From Triparma columacea (lineage: Eukaryota > Sar > Bolidophyceae > Parmales > Triparmaceae): 46,955 bases of DNA. The stretch spans positions 1-46,955 of the forward strand of contig BRYA01000281.1 of NCBI GenBank assembly GCA_030267965.1. Direction: 5' to 3'. Of this stretch, positions 30,039 to 41,726 are shown in pieces (within the stretch, counting starts at the first letter, position 1; the number at the start of each line of letters is the position of its first letter). The translations under genes were made by a program, and so were the position numbers. The notes below the pieces were generated by a model that saw only the letters and a program-made list of their open reading frames with translations, searched no databases and was not told the origin of the DNA.

Positions 30039-32539
30039 TCAGTCTCCTTTCTTGTTCTTGTTCTTGTTCTTCCCCCCCCCCCCACCCCCCACCCCCAACT
30101 CTTCTAAAACTTTGCCCAAGATTACTACATACCAGTAACAGCTCAATCCCCATAAAACTACTAGGGGCGTAAGCTCCACTACGTACCCCATGGCAATTCC
30201 CCACTCAGGCACTCCGACCCCCCCATTTTTATCTCCGAAGATCTTCCACATGTCACCGCTCTCCTTCAAGGCAGAGAGGATGATGTAGGCTGGGAAAGCG
30301 TACACCCTGAGGATGGCCCACGATACGAGCACGGCCGCTACAGACACGTACAGCCCTAGTTCCGCGTCTGCAATCTGGCAAATTCTCATTGCGTCGATTG
30401 GAATGTCGCTGGCGTCGTGAATTATGAGGACTGCGGCTCCAACCCTAGCGAATCCGAATCTGCGTTTGTCGGTTTCGGATGCGGATTTGGGGTGCGCGTG
30501 AGGAAGGTTTATACCGGTGGTCCTGTTTACCGGTGGTCCTGTTTACCGGTGGTCCAGGTCACCGGTCCAATATACCCGTTTTGTTTTTTACCCATCATTT
30601 GTTTACCAGGAACTCTTCCCGCACTCACCTCCAAGCCGCCATGATAACAAAGAGGGTTGCCGCATGATGTATCATCATCGCCACATCCTTCTTTCCTCCT
30701 CCTCCTTCCCCACTCCCCGCCAACCCCTCTACCATGTAAAGAGCAGCCTCGAGGTTGAAGGCCATTTGCGCAACGTAGTAAGCCCAGAGTCCCCCCCCGA
30801 GCGGAGGCTGCAAGAAGGCCCACCAGTCCTCTCCCCACCCCACGCTCTCTCTCAGCGAGATAACCGCGAATGTCGTCAGGGCAACGTGGACCGAGCTGAA
30901 GTACAGGATGTCCCCGAGCCTGAGAAAGGGGGTGGGAGGTGCAGGTTGATTTAGAAGCGAACAAGGAGGGAAGGGACCACCAAACCAAAGACCCTACGCC
31001 CCCCCTCCCCCCTCCCCCCTCCCCACCTCCCCTACTTACCTTCCCTCCCTGACCTTTTTCCATCCCATCCTCAATCCCCTCAGCAACACCGCCCCTCCCA
31101 ACACCCCGAACACCACTCCCCATCCCCAAGGCTCGTGGCCCTCGATCTGGGCGTGACCGAGCGGGTACGGTGGAATGAACCCGAGCATCCAATCACCGCC
31201 CTTCAGTCCATCTCCAAGTCTCTTGACAATAGATTCTGCATTGAATGGTTGGGCCGCCGCCTCAACCGTCACGAGGCAGAACTCCTCCTTCACGTCTCCC
31301 CCGCACCATATTAGCACTGCAACAGCCGTTCCCGTAATAATGTGCCACACCCCGTGCCCCACCCACGCTACCTTTTGCCCCCACTCGCCGAATATCTTCT
31401 TCCTCTTGACGTCCAGGAGCCTCACCCCAACTCCGACCCCCATAAGCGCGACGTACCCCCCCCAAGCGTAGGCGTGCCTCCTGCTCTTCCACGCTCCCAG
31501 TGGCCCCCACTCCACTGCTAACTGCCCAACCAAGTTGGTCACGAGAACAATGTCGCTCCACCCAGCCGTCCGAGCCATGATGTGGACCATGATGAATCCT
31601 CCAATGCTGATCAACAGAAAGACCTCCCCACCCTCTCCGGCCCCTCTCAAACCTAATGACGCCCACCACCTCCAGAGGGCAAAACCCAGGGGAAACGTTG
31701 TTATGCCCATTGTACCGCCGGCGTCAAGCATCCTCCAGAGTTCCGTCAGGGAGGCGTGGAAGAGGAACGAAGCTGTGTGAGGTGGTGGATGAGATGGGGT
31801 GCATTGTTCAAGGGGAGGGGGAGTGGGGGAGGGGGTGAGGAGTGAAGGAGTGAAGGAGTGAAGGAGTGAAGGAGTGAAGGAGTTCACATGTGTGATGATT
31901 GCGCTAACGATAATGCATATGCAGCGTGCGAGTCACACCAAAGTCTTCTTTTCGTTCGCTTCGCTTCATTCTTTTCTTCATTCTTTTCGCTTCGCTTCGC
32001 TTCGCTTCGCTTCGCTTCGCTTCGCTTCGCTTCGTTCTTTTCGTTCGCTTCGCTTCGCTTCACTTCTCCGCCTACTCACCAACCCCTGTCCAAAGCAAAG
32101 TCCCTGCAATGCAGACTTGCCACATCAAGCTAACGTCGCCACAGTTCTGTGGCTCCCTCCCCCACCCCCTCTCAGCTGCCTGCCACAGCGCGTAAATCCC
32201 AACGTACCAGTAGCTGAGGCTCGTCCAACTGTTAATCACAGTGATTATCGCCTTCCCACTCTCACTCCCCCCCTCTCCGCCTCTCCTTCTCTCCCCGTAC
32301 TCGTCCCGCCACTTCCTATACCTCTCCATCCCATCCCACATCCCCTCTCCACACCACTCCAACCACATGCCCCCCAAGATAGGCCCCACTGTTAAAGCCC
32401 ATAGCCCAGCCTTTACCATATCTGCACCTTCCCCAGCCCCTCCCCCCCCTCCACCCCCGCCTACTCCCCTCTCAACCCCAGTACCCTCCACCTTCCCTCC
32501 ACCCCAAACCCATCCTCCCAAATCCTCCAAAAAATCCAT
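30039..32539 (-). CDS. CREST (alkaline ceramidase-like) and TLC (ceramide synthase-like) fusion membrane protein, 634 aa
   Basis: Exons 32539-32080, 31772-31040, 30919-30629 and 30459-30039; introns 307, 120 and 169 nt, all in phase. After a Gly-rich N-terminus, residues about 50-330 are a multi-pass domain with NSWTSLSYWYVG and a CREST hydrolase signature: S155, H159 and D170 (ASFLFHAS...MLD) with H293 and H297 (VGHGVWH). The S+4H, H+11D and HxxxH spacing is that of alkaline ceramidases (ACER3), whose zinc site uses these residues. Residues about 398-610 are a TLC domain: GDILYFSSVHV, KDVAMMIHHAATLF (H482, H483) and LIIHDASD (D510, D513), the Lag1-type active-site elements of ceramide synthases. 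One protein thus carries both the ceramide-cleaving and the ceramide-forming family. Substrates are inferred. Located presumably in the ER membrane. The GTG upstream of 32539 was not used. Confidence 0.85.
30513..30555 (+). repeat. 16-bp tandem repeat in an intron of the CREST-TLC gene
   Basis: ACCGGTGGTCCTGTTT occurs twice perfectly and a third time as its first 11 bases, within intron 30460-30628. CCGGT is followed downstream by GGTCACCGGTCC, so a hairpin is possible. Confidence 0.85.
31840..31880 (+). repeat. 8-bp (GAGTGAAG)n repeat in the first intron of the CREST-TLC gene
   Basis: About five copies of GAGTGAAG in head-to-tail order, within intron 31773-32079, close to the acceptor side. 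Confidence 0.8.
31984..32060 (+). repeat. (TTCGC)n microsatellite in the first intron of the CREST-TLC gene
   Basis: A run of TTCGC pentamers with two short TTCGTTCTTTTCG interruptions, in the same intron. It makes this intron (307 nt) the longest of the gene. Confidence 0.9.
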
Positions 32540-32939
32540 CTCCCGGAGTCCCAAGGCTCTCACTCCTTTCTTTTTTCCTTCGCTCTTTTGTCACCCCCCC
32601 GTCCGTCCCTCCCTTCACCTTACTTGTCTACCTGGTGTAAGTCGTCCAGGGTGGGTGAGGCTGGTGTATTGAAAAAATCAATCTGCTTTAAGAGGCATTC
32701 TTCAGCAGGTTCGGATCAGCAGGTGTTCACCGAAAACGCGAGTTGTTTTTCTGTTTTTTCTTTTCATCTGATATTGGACCATAATCAAGAACGTATCATC
32801 CCTCTCTGTACTGTTCGTAACTCCTGAATCCAAGTTTTCACTGGAGAAGTTCCAAAATACGCTCAAAAGCTTTTTTCAAGAATAGTTCATTGAAAGTGGC
32901 GTAAGCTTCTGCTGTCAACCCTGCCTCTCACTAGGAACA
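32540..32939. other. Divergent spacer between CREST-TLC gene and Q/N-rich gene
   Basis: 400 bp with no credible ORF. The left half is C/T-rich (5' leader of the minus gene). The right half is A/T-rich with TTGAAAAAATCAATCTGC and GTTGTTTTTCTGTTTTTTC stretches. Promoters for both genes are expected here; no motif is certain. Confidence 0.5.
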
Positions 32940-35086
32940 ATGGCGGATGATGAGAACAATGCCGCTCTTTTGATGGATATCCGTGGAACTCCGGGTATAG
33001 ATGGTAAGTTTAGTGTGATTGGGAAGAAAATTGGGTGCAATTTGGCGTCGTGATTATACTTGTGGATGATTTTCTCCAAGGATATGGCACCTTTGATAGT
33101 TATGGACGGTTTCAAAATTCACTTTACGTTATCTTGTGCCATGTCAGCGCGCGCGCTAATTATGCCTCTTTGTTAAGGTACATCAAAGATAGAGACTCAC
33201 GCAATCCCCAACAATCACTCCTCTCCCAAAACATCCAAAACATGACCAACTTACTACTACTCGATGCATAACCACAAGATCAACCACATAGCCAAGGTCA
33301 GCTCAACAATCACCTTCACAACCAATTATATCCCCCAAACCATCTGGGCAGCAACCTTCATAACCAATCCAAGTTATGGACAGCCTTTCACACTGGGGAT
33401 GTTGACCCTATCGACTTGGGAGGTATACCTGATAGGATTCCGCTCTTCCACGGTTATTCGGACGACGCTATTAACGAGGTCTGTGTGAATCTTGCCGGTG
33501 ATTTGTTCAAGTCCTGGGCGAGACCGTCATTGAGACAGTTCAACCCGCTCCTCCCAGAAATCACCAAGTCCAACGCCAACAACACCAAAAAGACCATCTA
33601 CAACAAGATAAAGAAGGTCATCAGGGAGAATCCGAACACGGGTTACATCCCAGTCATGGAGGTCAAGAAGAAGCTTATCGAACAATGGGGGTCGCTGGTA
33701 CATAAAAACACAAGCAGCAGCTTCCTGACACCTTCAGCACTCACGAACGCAAACAACCCTGCAATTATAAAGAACGTCTCCGCTCCGTTACAAAACCAGA
33801 CTGCCATGATGATGGGCATCCCAGGGATGCAAAACCCTCTTGGCATGCAGGGAATGTCGGCAATGGACTCGCTAATGCCCCCCCCTATCCTTAACCCCTT
33901 CAACCCTTTAGCCCCAATGGGTGGGCCATTGGTCAACCCAATGGCAAACCCAATGGCCAACCCTATGGCCAACCCTATGAACCCAATGTCCATAATACCC
34001 CCCCCCAATATATGGAACCCTCTCTACGTTGCGGCCGGCGCGTTAGATCCCTCAATTCCTTCCGGCAGCGCCCCCATCTCTTCATCCTCTCAAGCTACCA
34101 CTCCCTCCCCTACCCCCCCAGAGACCGACATATCCAAGGACGCTGACTCTAAGGAAGTTGCCAAGGCAGGCAAGGCAGGAAAGGTAGAGGTCGATACTAG
34201 AAGGGACAACGAGGACGCGGGCAATACCGGCAACGGAAAATGCACAGACGATTCAGATATAGCCACCGACGACGATAAGACAGAAAAGGTGAGAAAGGGA
34301 AGACTTTTGGTGGAGGAAGGACGGACGGAAGAGGGAGAACACGTTGGGAAGAAATTGGCCTACCCCTACCCCCTCACACACGCCCACCTATATTTCCCTT
34401 TTGTCCTCTTCAGAACTCGATCCCTAGCGTAGGGTCCAAGAGGAAAGCCGAAGGAGACCCTGAAGTCGAGGTGAGCTGGATTAACAGCCCGGGAAAATAA
34501 CAAAAACAGAACCTGCTTTCTGCTTTGCACACTTCACTCACCACTCCACGTTTTTCGCTTCGCTCGCCGCTCCTTAGTGCGCGACACCTCCTCCGGGACA
34601 GGCAGAGGGACTCTTTTACGCAGTGAGAGCGATACCCCAAGATGCAACAGATGAGGAGAGGAGCCAAATCGAGGTGAGAGGTTTGGGAAGGGAGGGGAAA
34701 TAATTTATTTCGCAAATCGCACATAACCTAACACAACCTAACCTAACACAACCCCCCCCCCCATTCCAACAGATTGAGAACGGTATCATTCGCAACATGG
34801 ATGCTCTAGCTCAAGCAACCGCTCCCTCCGTCTCCCGCCAGTACATTCTCCTCTGCCACCTGCAGCTCGACATGCAGATCGCGCAGGGTGTTCAAGCTCA
34901 GAGGTTGACCAGTATGCAGGTCAGACCTTTCGAATCCGATGAAGCCTTGCAAACAAAAATCTTCAATTCTCACCCACTTCGTCCCCCAACCCCTCCAACA
35001 CACACCTACAGCAGCTTTCCCAACACCAATTCCAGAGCGTCCCACCGCAATCTGCCATTGGTTTTGATCACGAAGACGACACATGA
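32940..35086 (+). CDS. Unrecognised Q/N-rich protein, about 482 aa
   Basis: Exons 32940-33003, then 33279-34288, 34414-34470, 34578-34673, 34773-34919 and 35012-35086; all close in frame. The second acceptor (CACAAG at 33278) is weak. The alternative acceptor at 33080 is also in phase but places one in-frame TAA at 33269-33271 inside otherwise continuous Q/N-rich coding. The protein has a Gln/Asn/His-rich N-terminus, one folded-looking block (YSDDAINEVCVNLAGDLFKS to GYIPVMEVKKKLIEQWG, about 33455-33690), Met-Asn-Pro repeats from ATGGCCAACCCT units at 33940-33990, an acidic Ser/Thr region with a possible nuclear signal (SKRKAEGD), and a helical C-terminus (RQYILLCHLQLDMQIAQGVQ). No family recognised; composition resembles transcription-related proteins. 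Confidence 0.68.
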
Positions 35087-35144
35087 TCACTCTGCCAGAT
35101 TGCCCTTTCTAACTGCCCATTTTTGAGAAGATGATATTTGGTCT

Positions 35145-35185
35145 ACATACATACATAGACCTGGTAACATACATACATAGACCTG
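35145..35185 (+). repeat. Duplicated 19-bp element
   Basis: ACATACATACATAGACCTG occurs at 35145-35163 and again at 35167-35185, between two genes on the same strand. It may lie in the 3' UTR of the Q/N-rich gene. Confidence 0.85.
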
Positions 35186-35304
35186 CATTTATTTTGAAGC
35201 TGCTAATGTTTTTTTTTTTCCGTATGGAACCACCCCCGTTTCCAACCCCTATTAATTAACTCCCCAAAGTCAAAGGAATCCATTTCTTGCATATCTTTCT
35301 TGGC

Positions 35305-36177
35305 ATGAAAAATACGACAGCAGATGCCCCAGAAGTCCTGCTTTGCATGTCCACCGGTCGATGTGGGACGGCGTACCTCCAAAAAATCCTCTCAAGCGCT
35401 CATTTCACGCACTCCTTACATGAGCCTAGCCCCACGCTTGCATCCTTGAGATCCTGCAATGCAGAAATAATAATACCAGCGATAGTAGAAAAGGTTACAA
35501 CAATGCTCGACTGTCAACCACCGGGTACAACGACTTATGCTGAGACTAACCATTGTCTCCTCCACCGTCACTGGAAATATTTTCTAATAACCCTCCTCGC
35601 TCGAATTGACCCTAGAAGGAAAGTGGGGGTCGTGGTACTAAGGAGAAGGGAGGAAGACGTTGTTAGATCAAGACTGGAATTAGGTCACGGCACCAAGTAC
35701 ACGAAAGACGGGGAGGAACGATTTCGGGGGGAGGGCTGGATTTATTACCCGCAGCGACTTGGGCCTATAGACGACGCCTCTCCTCTTGATATTGTTTGTG
35801 GCTATGTGGTATCTGTCAGGAATCACGTCAGTGAGTTCCTGGAAGAGTACGGGAGCGACGACAGGGTGGTGATCTACGAAACTTCCCTCGATGAGCTGAA
35901 TGACCTCAACCGAGTGTTGGAACTCTTCGATGTTTTCAACTTGAAGAGCGAAAGAAGTGAGCTGGAAGAAATCGTTGGGAGGAAGGTCAATGAAAGGTGA
36001 GAAGCAGTCACACACTTTCCTCCCTCCTACTACTTTCTTCCGCTAATTCCCATCGCTCGACACTGCAGGGAAGGAGACAAGACCAAGGCAGCCAACCACA
36101 AGGGCGGGATCAGCGTGGCAGGAGAACATGTGATATCCGCGACGCTGAGTAGAATTTCGGCGAAGCTCGCGAAATAA
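35305..36177 (+). CDS. Sulfotransferase-like P-loop protein, 266 aa
   Basis: Exons 35305-35996 and 36069-36177; the 72-nt intron is GTGAGA...CTGCAG and splits an Arg codon. Near the N-terminus VLLCMSTGRCGTAYLQKIL resembles the 5'-phosphosulfate-binding loop of PAPS-dependent sulfotransferases; LHEPSP follows, and VVVLRRREEDVVRSRLE fits the 3'-phosphate-binding Arg region. No membrane anchor, unlike Golgi enzymes. Substrate unknown. Its stop is only 45 bp from the convergent J-domain gene's stop. The ATG at 35305 is chosen over an upstream TTG. Confidence 0.75.
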
Positions 36178-36222
36178 TTGAAAAGCGAAGCAATTGCTTG
36201 TTGGATTTGTAAACACAATGAT

Positions 36223-39200
36223 TTACTTCCGTTGCTGACCCCAGTACTGATTCACTTTGGGTGTTACGTCTTCTATTCCATCATCCGAAAAGTCATCAGA
36301 CAAGTCGTCGTCATATTCCTCCTCCAATTCCCCCCCTTCGCCATCTTCTTCCTCACCGAGCTCCACCTTCCAATCTATCCCATCATCTTCATCCTCCACC
36401 TCTTCCTCGCTCTCCCCCGCCAAATAGTCGGCCTCAGAGATACCCTCTTGCGATCCATGCAGCCAAAAGTTGACCTCCTCCCTGATGGTGAAATTCGGCA
36501 GGGTTGCATTCAGCTGGTTGATGCGCTCCCAGCTCTCCTCGTCTATCTCGTAATCTCCTCCCTCCCCCTCCCCCTCCTCCCCAGCGTCCACCTCCACCCC
36601 GCCCCCCATGAGGCCTTCACGCTGGAGCTGCTGCCTGGCAATGAACGCCGCCTCCGCAGGGGTCAGATTCACGGTGTGCTTAGGGAGTGGTCGTCGTGAA
36701 GCATTCGTTTTAATTGGCTCCCACTCGACCCCCTCTGAGGACTCAGAAGACGACTCGATTTCTTCCTTGTCCCATTTCATCCCATTGACGAGGAAATCCT
36801 TTCCCCTAGTCGTATTCTCCCACTTTGTGTCGACGGCGGGCGAAGTGTTCTCCCCATTGTTGTCGCCGTTCTTGCTTTCAGACTCAAGCTTACCCTCCTC
36901 TCCGAACCCCGGTTTCATCTTGTACATGTCCTCGTAGACCTTCTTCAAGTCGTCCTTGCTCATTGGCTTCGGAGATTCCTGACGAGGTGTTTCGGTCTCA
37001 TCAGAGCGCGGTGTTTCGGGCTCATCACTTCGCGGTGTCGTCAATCCCTGCTGCTGGTCTTCTTCCTCCTCCTCCTCCTCCTCCTCCTCCTTGTCCGAGT
37101 TGACGTCCACGTTCAGCCCAGCCCTTCCGAACGCCGTCCTGCCCATTCTCTTCCTGTACGCGCTAACGACATCCTCGAGGGTCACGCCGCTCTCATCGTC
37201 ATCGACGCCATTCGCAGATTTCGACTCCTTTCGCGTCTCTCCCGTCTTATTGCTGCAGAAATATGTGCGAAGCGGAGAATGAGTTTCTAAGAGAGTTGGA
37301 ACGCTACTTAAAAGACCTAGACCATCCAAATTCTGTTCTCACCCTTTTCCGAACTTGGTCTCGTATTTTCTCATTCGCTCCGTGGATATAACAGGCTTTG
37401 AGGGTGACGTCTTCTTCTCCCTCTCCTTCTCCTCTTCCTTCTCTTCGAAGTTGTTCTTTCCTTCCTCTTCCTGCCCATTATCTTCATCTTCAAATCCGTG
37501 AAACGCAAATTGAGTTCTAGAAGACGAGGAAGGAGGTTAGCATATATACATCATGGTGAGCAAAACATAATAGTGAGCAAAACATAATAGTGAGCAAGAA
37601 AGTAAAAACTCTCACCTTCCCATTGCCTTCTTGACTCCCCCGCTCTCAACGCCTCTGTATAGGAGTAGGGCAGCGTCGATGATCTCCGATTTTTCCAAAA
37701 GATTCGCAACGTCTCCATTCCGATCCTTGATGAACGATGTGAGCTCCTTGACAGACATTGCGCGTATCTTGTCCTCAAAAGCAAAGTAGCTGCCGTCGTC
37801 CTCGAGACCGGACCTGCTGTTTGCGACGACGACGGGCTTATAGAGCTGGCCGGTTACCACACAGTACTGCATATGGTGTGATGGGGTAAGAGTCGAGGAG
37901 CGTTCTACCACAGATGCATGCTATCATCGGCTTTTCTGCTCACCTTTTTCACAAAGTCCTCCTTCTCGATGCAACCGATAACAGTGTGTCCCAGGATTTT
38001 CAAGCGCTCCTTGATTTCTTTGGCCTTCATCTCTCTCAGCTCCGGGAGCTTTGCGATCTTCTTTAGTTTGGAAACCCTCTGTGATGGATAGGGAGGGGGT
38101 TAAGGGGCGCGAGGGTTGAGGGGAGAGTTTGGGTATGCTGTCAAGGAAAACATTGCAGCACCACTCACCTCCTCGTCTTCGCGCTGCTTCCTAAATTGTG
38201 CCTCCCTCTCAGCCCTCTCCGCCTTCCTCCGCGCAGCTTCCGCCTTGGCCTCGGCCTCCTTCCGTTTCCGCCTTTCCTCAGCCTCCTTCTTCTTCTTCTG
38301 AATTTCGGCCATACGTTTCTTGAAAGCTTCGGACTGCGAATTGCGAGTTCGGGTGGTGTGAGAGAAGAACACGATAGGAGAGTGAAGCTACTGTCAAGAT
38401 CGACCCCTCCCTCATAAGTGTAATGTGGTTTGCTCTCTGCATCACAGCACCACCCCCCTTACCTCTTCTTCCTGCTTCTTCCGCTCCCACTTCTGCTGCT
38501 GATGGTAATAGTAGTCGTCGTAGGTATTTTGGTTCTTCTTTCGGCGTTCTTCTTGCTCCTTTTCCTTGGCCGCCTGCTCCGCGGCCCACTGGTCCTTCCA
38601 ATTCGAATAGTATTTCTGCTGCGGATTCGGCTGCTCAGCTTGGGACTTTTTCTCTCTATGATTGGAGTAGCTCCTGTTCTCGGTGTAGTTTGAGCGCGAG
38701 CTTGAAGATGAAGGCTGCGATCGGGGCTGCTGTTGCTTGGGCGGTCTTGAGTAAGGGTACTTGTGTGAAGCATTATTGGACTTGTAGCTGCTATTTTCGT
38801 TCGATGCATTGGAGGAGGAAGACGACGAAGATGGGGTCGAATTCTTCCCGGCAGCTCGAACCTTCATAAGACTCGTGCGCAAGTCAACCTGAGGTCGGTA
38901 CTTCTTTCGGGTCGACGGATCGCTAAGGCACTCGTATGCATTCTGGATCATTGGGAAAATCTTATCGGCGCCAGGACAGCCGCCCGCAACGGCTTTGTCA
39001 GGGTGGTGCTTCATCGCAAGTTTCCGGTAGGCCTTCTTTACCTCGGAGGAAGAGGCTGAAGTGGAGACTCCCAAGGCCACATAGTAGTTCCCCTCCTACG
39101 TGGGCAATAAGGTGTTAGGATGCAACGAGACCTCAGGTTCAGTAAATATGGGGGTGACGAACTCACCATGAGCTCCGTGTAAGCCTTCAGCTCAGCAGTG

Positions 39201-39382
39201 ACCTGCTTGAGTAACTTTGTGGTGATTAATTTGATCTTGTTGTTGCTTGCAGGGGCCGCCTCAGCCTCCTCGATCAAATTAGCCTCGACGGCATAAAACA
39301 TTCTCATTGCGTCATGGTGCTCTGACGCATCGCTCTTTGCATGGGCCTGAGACCAGACCTCCATAGTGGGAGCAATCGACAT
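36223..39382 (-). CDS. J-domain (DnaJ/HSP40-like) protein with SAP-like repeats, 867 aa
   Basis: Exons 39382-39167, 39095-38463, 38333-38169, 38078-37944, 37866-37616, 37516-37343 and 37252-36223; all phases agree. The J domain starts at NYYVALGVS (about residue 75) with the HPD motif at 103-105 (MKHHPDKA), so it should stimulate an Hsp70. Then come a Ser/Asn/Gln-rich low-complexity stretch, a Lys/Glu/Ala single-helix region (KEAEAKAEAARRKAERAERE), and two SAP-like helix-turn-helix units (EIKERLKILGHTVIGCIEKE and MSVKELTSFIKDRNGDVANL). The C-terminal 340 residues are acidic with a Glu10 run, a TPRSDEPE repeat and WERINQLNATLPNF. No signal peptide or J-protein zinc finger (class C). Divergent with the TTL gene (224 bp). 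Confidence 0.87.
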
Positions 39383-39606
39383 GACAGTTTAAAATTGAGG
39401 ATGCTATTATAAACGGTTGGACAACTGGAAATGCGCAAGGGACAAGAAAACAATCGGGTGAGCTGGGGAGGGGTTGAAGAGGCGGGTAGTATTTGTTGGG
39501 TTAAGTGCTTCACTTTTTTTCAGAATCCTGATTTCGGACCAAAAAAAGAAATAAGTTAGTTAGAGTTTGCCGCCGACTTGAAAAATAGTCAACGTTGCTG
39601 TTCAAA

Positions 39607-40929
39607 ATGTCCGCTTTCACAGGCGATTGTGAACCTCGACGTGCTTCCGCGCCAGTGCATCCCATTCAGAGCATGGAGGAGAGCATCGAGGATCAAGCGG
39701 AGATTGTTGCCCCCAAAGCTGTTGTCCCCAAAGCCGGGGGACCTTCGAGTCACGAGCTTGGGCACTTCTGGTCGTCGATTAATTGGAAGGCGGTAATGGC
39801 GAGGAAGATAGTCGCTCCCAGGATGTTCATGAGGAGTGGATTAATCAGGAAGGACCTGCTGCCAACTTTTGCTGGGGAGAAGGACCACCCAACGACGGCA
39901 GTAGTTGAGAATGACGAGGAGCTCCGCGACTTCTTCAAGGGCGAGGCGGGGTCAGGGAGGAGGTACGTCGTCAAGTACTCTGACTCAAGCAACGCATACG
40001 GCATGAGTTTTGTTGACTGTGGGACACAGGCTGGGATGGATGCAGGGGTCATGAAGGTCGCAAAGGACATGCGGGTAGATAACGACAAGAGGGTAGTTCA
40101 AGAGTACATTGAGCCTCTGTTGATTCGGGATTGGAAGGGAGGTGTGAAGGGGGGGCAAGGGGATTTGGGAGGAGGGGAGGGCCTGCACAAGTTTCACATC
40201 AGGGCGCTCCTTCTCGTCGTGGGGGACATGGACGTATACTTGTTTGATGAGTGTCGCGTACTGATCGCCCCCGAGGTATATAAGGAAGGCCTCGTGGTGG
40301 GGGGGAGAGCAGTTGGGACGAAGGAGTCCAGAGTAGAGGGGGAGGGAGGTAGTGAGGGGGGAGTTGATGACGAAGTCGACAAGGCATTGCATGCACACGT
40401 CACCAACCAGTCTTTTAACAAACTCCACAAGTCCTATGACGAGAGGAAGCACAATGTTGCTCTGCACGAGTGTGACGAACTTGGAAGGGGGGACAATGAC
40501 GAGGGGGGTGAAGGAGTCTTCAAGGAAAAGGGAGTATGGGAACAAATTCGAGGAATCTGTACCAGGCTGTTTAAGAAGCTCTCAAAGGATAAGAGAAAGT
40601 TCATGACCCTCGTCAACACATGGGAACTCTTCGGACTTGACTTTCTAGTTGATGGCAGTGGCAAGGTGTGGGTCCTTGAAGCCAACCCGGAGCCGAGCAT
40701 GAAAATGTTCGGAATGAAGCGAATCGACATTGAGGGAAAGGATCCACTGAGCAACGTCCCAGACGGGTACGTTCCAGTGTACAGCAGGAGGAAAGAGCAG
40801 GCAATGGAGAGGATGAAGGCAATGGCAGCAGAGTACAGGAGAGAAAAGGAGGCGGCTAAGGAGGTCAGGGGGCTTGAGGAAGTGGGACCAACGGGGGGGG
40901 AGAGGACTGGAGGGGAAGAGGTGGACTAG
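39607..40929 (+). CDS. Tubulin-tyrosine-ligase-like (TTLL) ATP-grasp protein, 440 aa
   Basis: Single exon. TTL-family enzymes add Tyr, Glu or Gly to tubulin tails on axonemal and cytoplasmic microtubules. The ATP-grasp core is visible: RRYVVKYSDSSNAYGM (nucleotide region), VVQEYIEPLLI, KFHIRALLLVVGDMDVYLFD, then the metal-binding WELFGLDFLVDGSGKVWVLE followed by ANPEP. A Gly/Glu-rich linker (about 40310-40370) and a charged C-terminal tail are lineage-specific. Which amino acid it transfers cannot be told from the sequence. Start is the ATG at 39607, in TTCAAAATG. Shares a promoter region with the J-domain gene. Confidence 0.85.
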   Translation: MSAFTGDCEPRRASAPVHPIQSMEESIEDQAEIVAPKAVVPKAGGPSSHELGHFWSSINWKAVMARKIVAPRMFMRSGLIRKDLLPTFAGEKDHPTTAVVENDEELRDFFKGEAGSGRRYVVKYSDSSNAYGMSFVDCGTQAGMDAGVMKVAKDMRVDNDKRVVQEYIEPLLIRDWKGGVKGGQGDLGGGEGLHKFHIRALLLVVGDMDVYLFDECRVLIAPEVYKEGLVVGGRAVGTKESRVEGEGGSEGGVDDEVDKALHAHVTNQSFNKLHKSYDERKHNVALHECDELGRGDNDEGGEGVFKEKGVWEQIRGICTRLFKKLSKDKRKFMTLVNTWELFGLDFLVDGSGKVWVLEANPEPSMKMFGMKRIDIEGKDPLSNVPDGYVPVYSRRKEQAMERMKAMAAEYRREKEAAKEVRGLEEVGPTGGERTGGEEVD

Positions 40930-41726
40930 CATGGGAGATGGGAGTTCGGACTTATTCATGACCCATGTCAACATCATCGGAGATGAATATTAAAGTTCGT
41001 CGGAGAAATAAAGACCGTTGGCTTTTTATGGCGTTTGAGCGCGTTGGCGACCAAAGGTGAATGAGGGACGGCCCTTTTGAGTTAGTAAATGCAACCAACT
41101 TTGGTGACACCTTTGATCATATTTTTAATTTTGGAAAAGAACCAAGAATAGCGAAAACTTAGAGGTGAGGACGTACGGAGAGTGACCGCTGATTATTAGT
41201 TGGCGCGTTTAATGCAAAAGAGACACAAATATTCGGCCGTATATAGAAATATCAGAATTGCTCCCCCGAAACCAGTAAATTCCGAATCCAGGGATTATTC
41301 ATCTTCATGAGAACCCCAACGGGATTTTAGCTACACTCCCGGGCTACCATTGTCCGACGCCCGGAATTCTGAGATCTTTTGACGAATATGTCACCCTTCA
41401 TCCCTCACCACCTCCCCCCCTTTCCCCTTCCCGTCCTCAGCCAAAGTAAACCCCAAGAATTAGCCCCTGTAAAAGCTTCATTAAGGTAAGAATGTGCATG
41501 GAGACCCAAGCTCGGGGGGAACGAGACGTAAATTGAGAAAGAAACGACCGCAACGTAAAAATCCAAGCCTCAGCTCAAATCCACCTTGGTGCCTCGACCA
41601 GGAAGGTGGGGTTGTTTGCCTGCACTGGAGTCAATCGCCTTATATTAATTAGAAAAAACTCTTGTTGCCCCTCATCATCTCGCCCAAACTAACCTTCCAC
41701 CTTAAGCCTTCCCCCCCCTCTTCAGC
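40930..41726. other. Intergenic region with a possible 5' UTR intron
   Basis: 797 bp with no credible ORF. A GTAAGAATG donor at 41486 and a strong C-rich acceptor CCCTCTTCAG ending at 41725, one base before the next ATG, suggest a 240-nt 5' UTR intron for the gene at 41727. The rest is of mixed composition with an AT-rich stretch at 41095-41150; no RNA gene was recognised. Confidence 0.45.

Noticed and set aside
40930..41700. Possible snRNA or other RNA gene between TTL and START-like genes
   Set aside because: No U1/U2/U4/U5/U6 signature or tRNA boxes found by eye.
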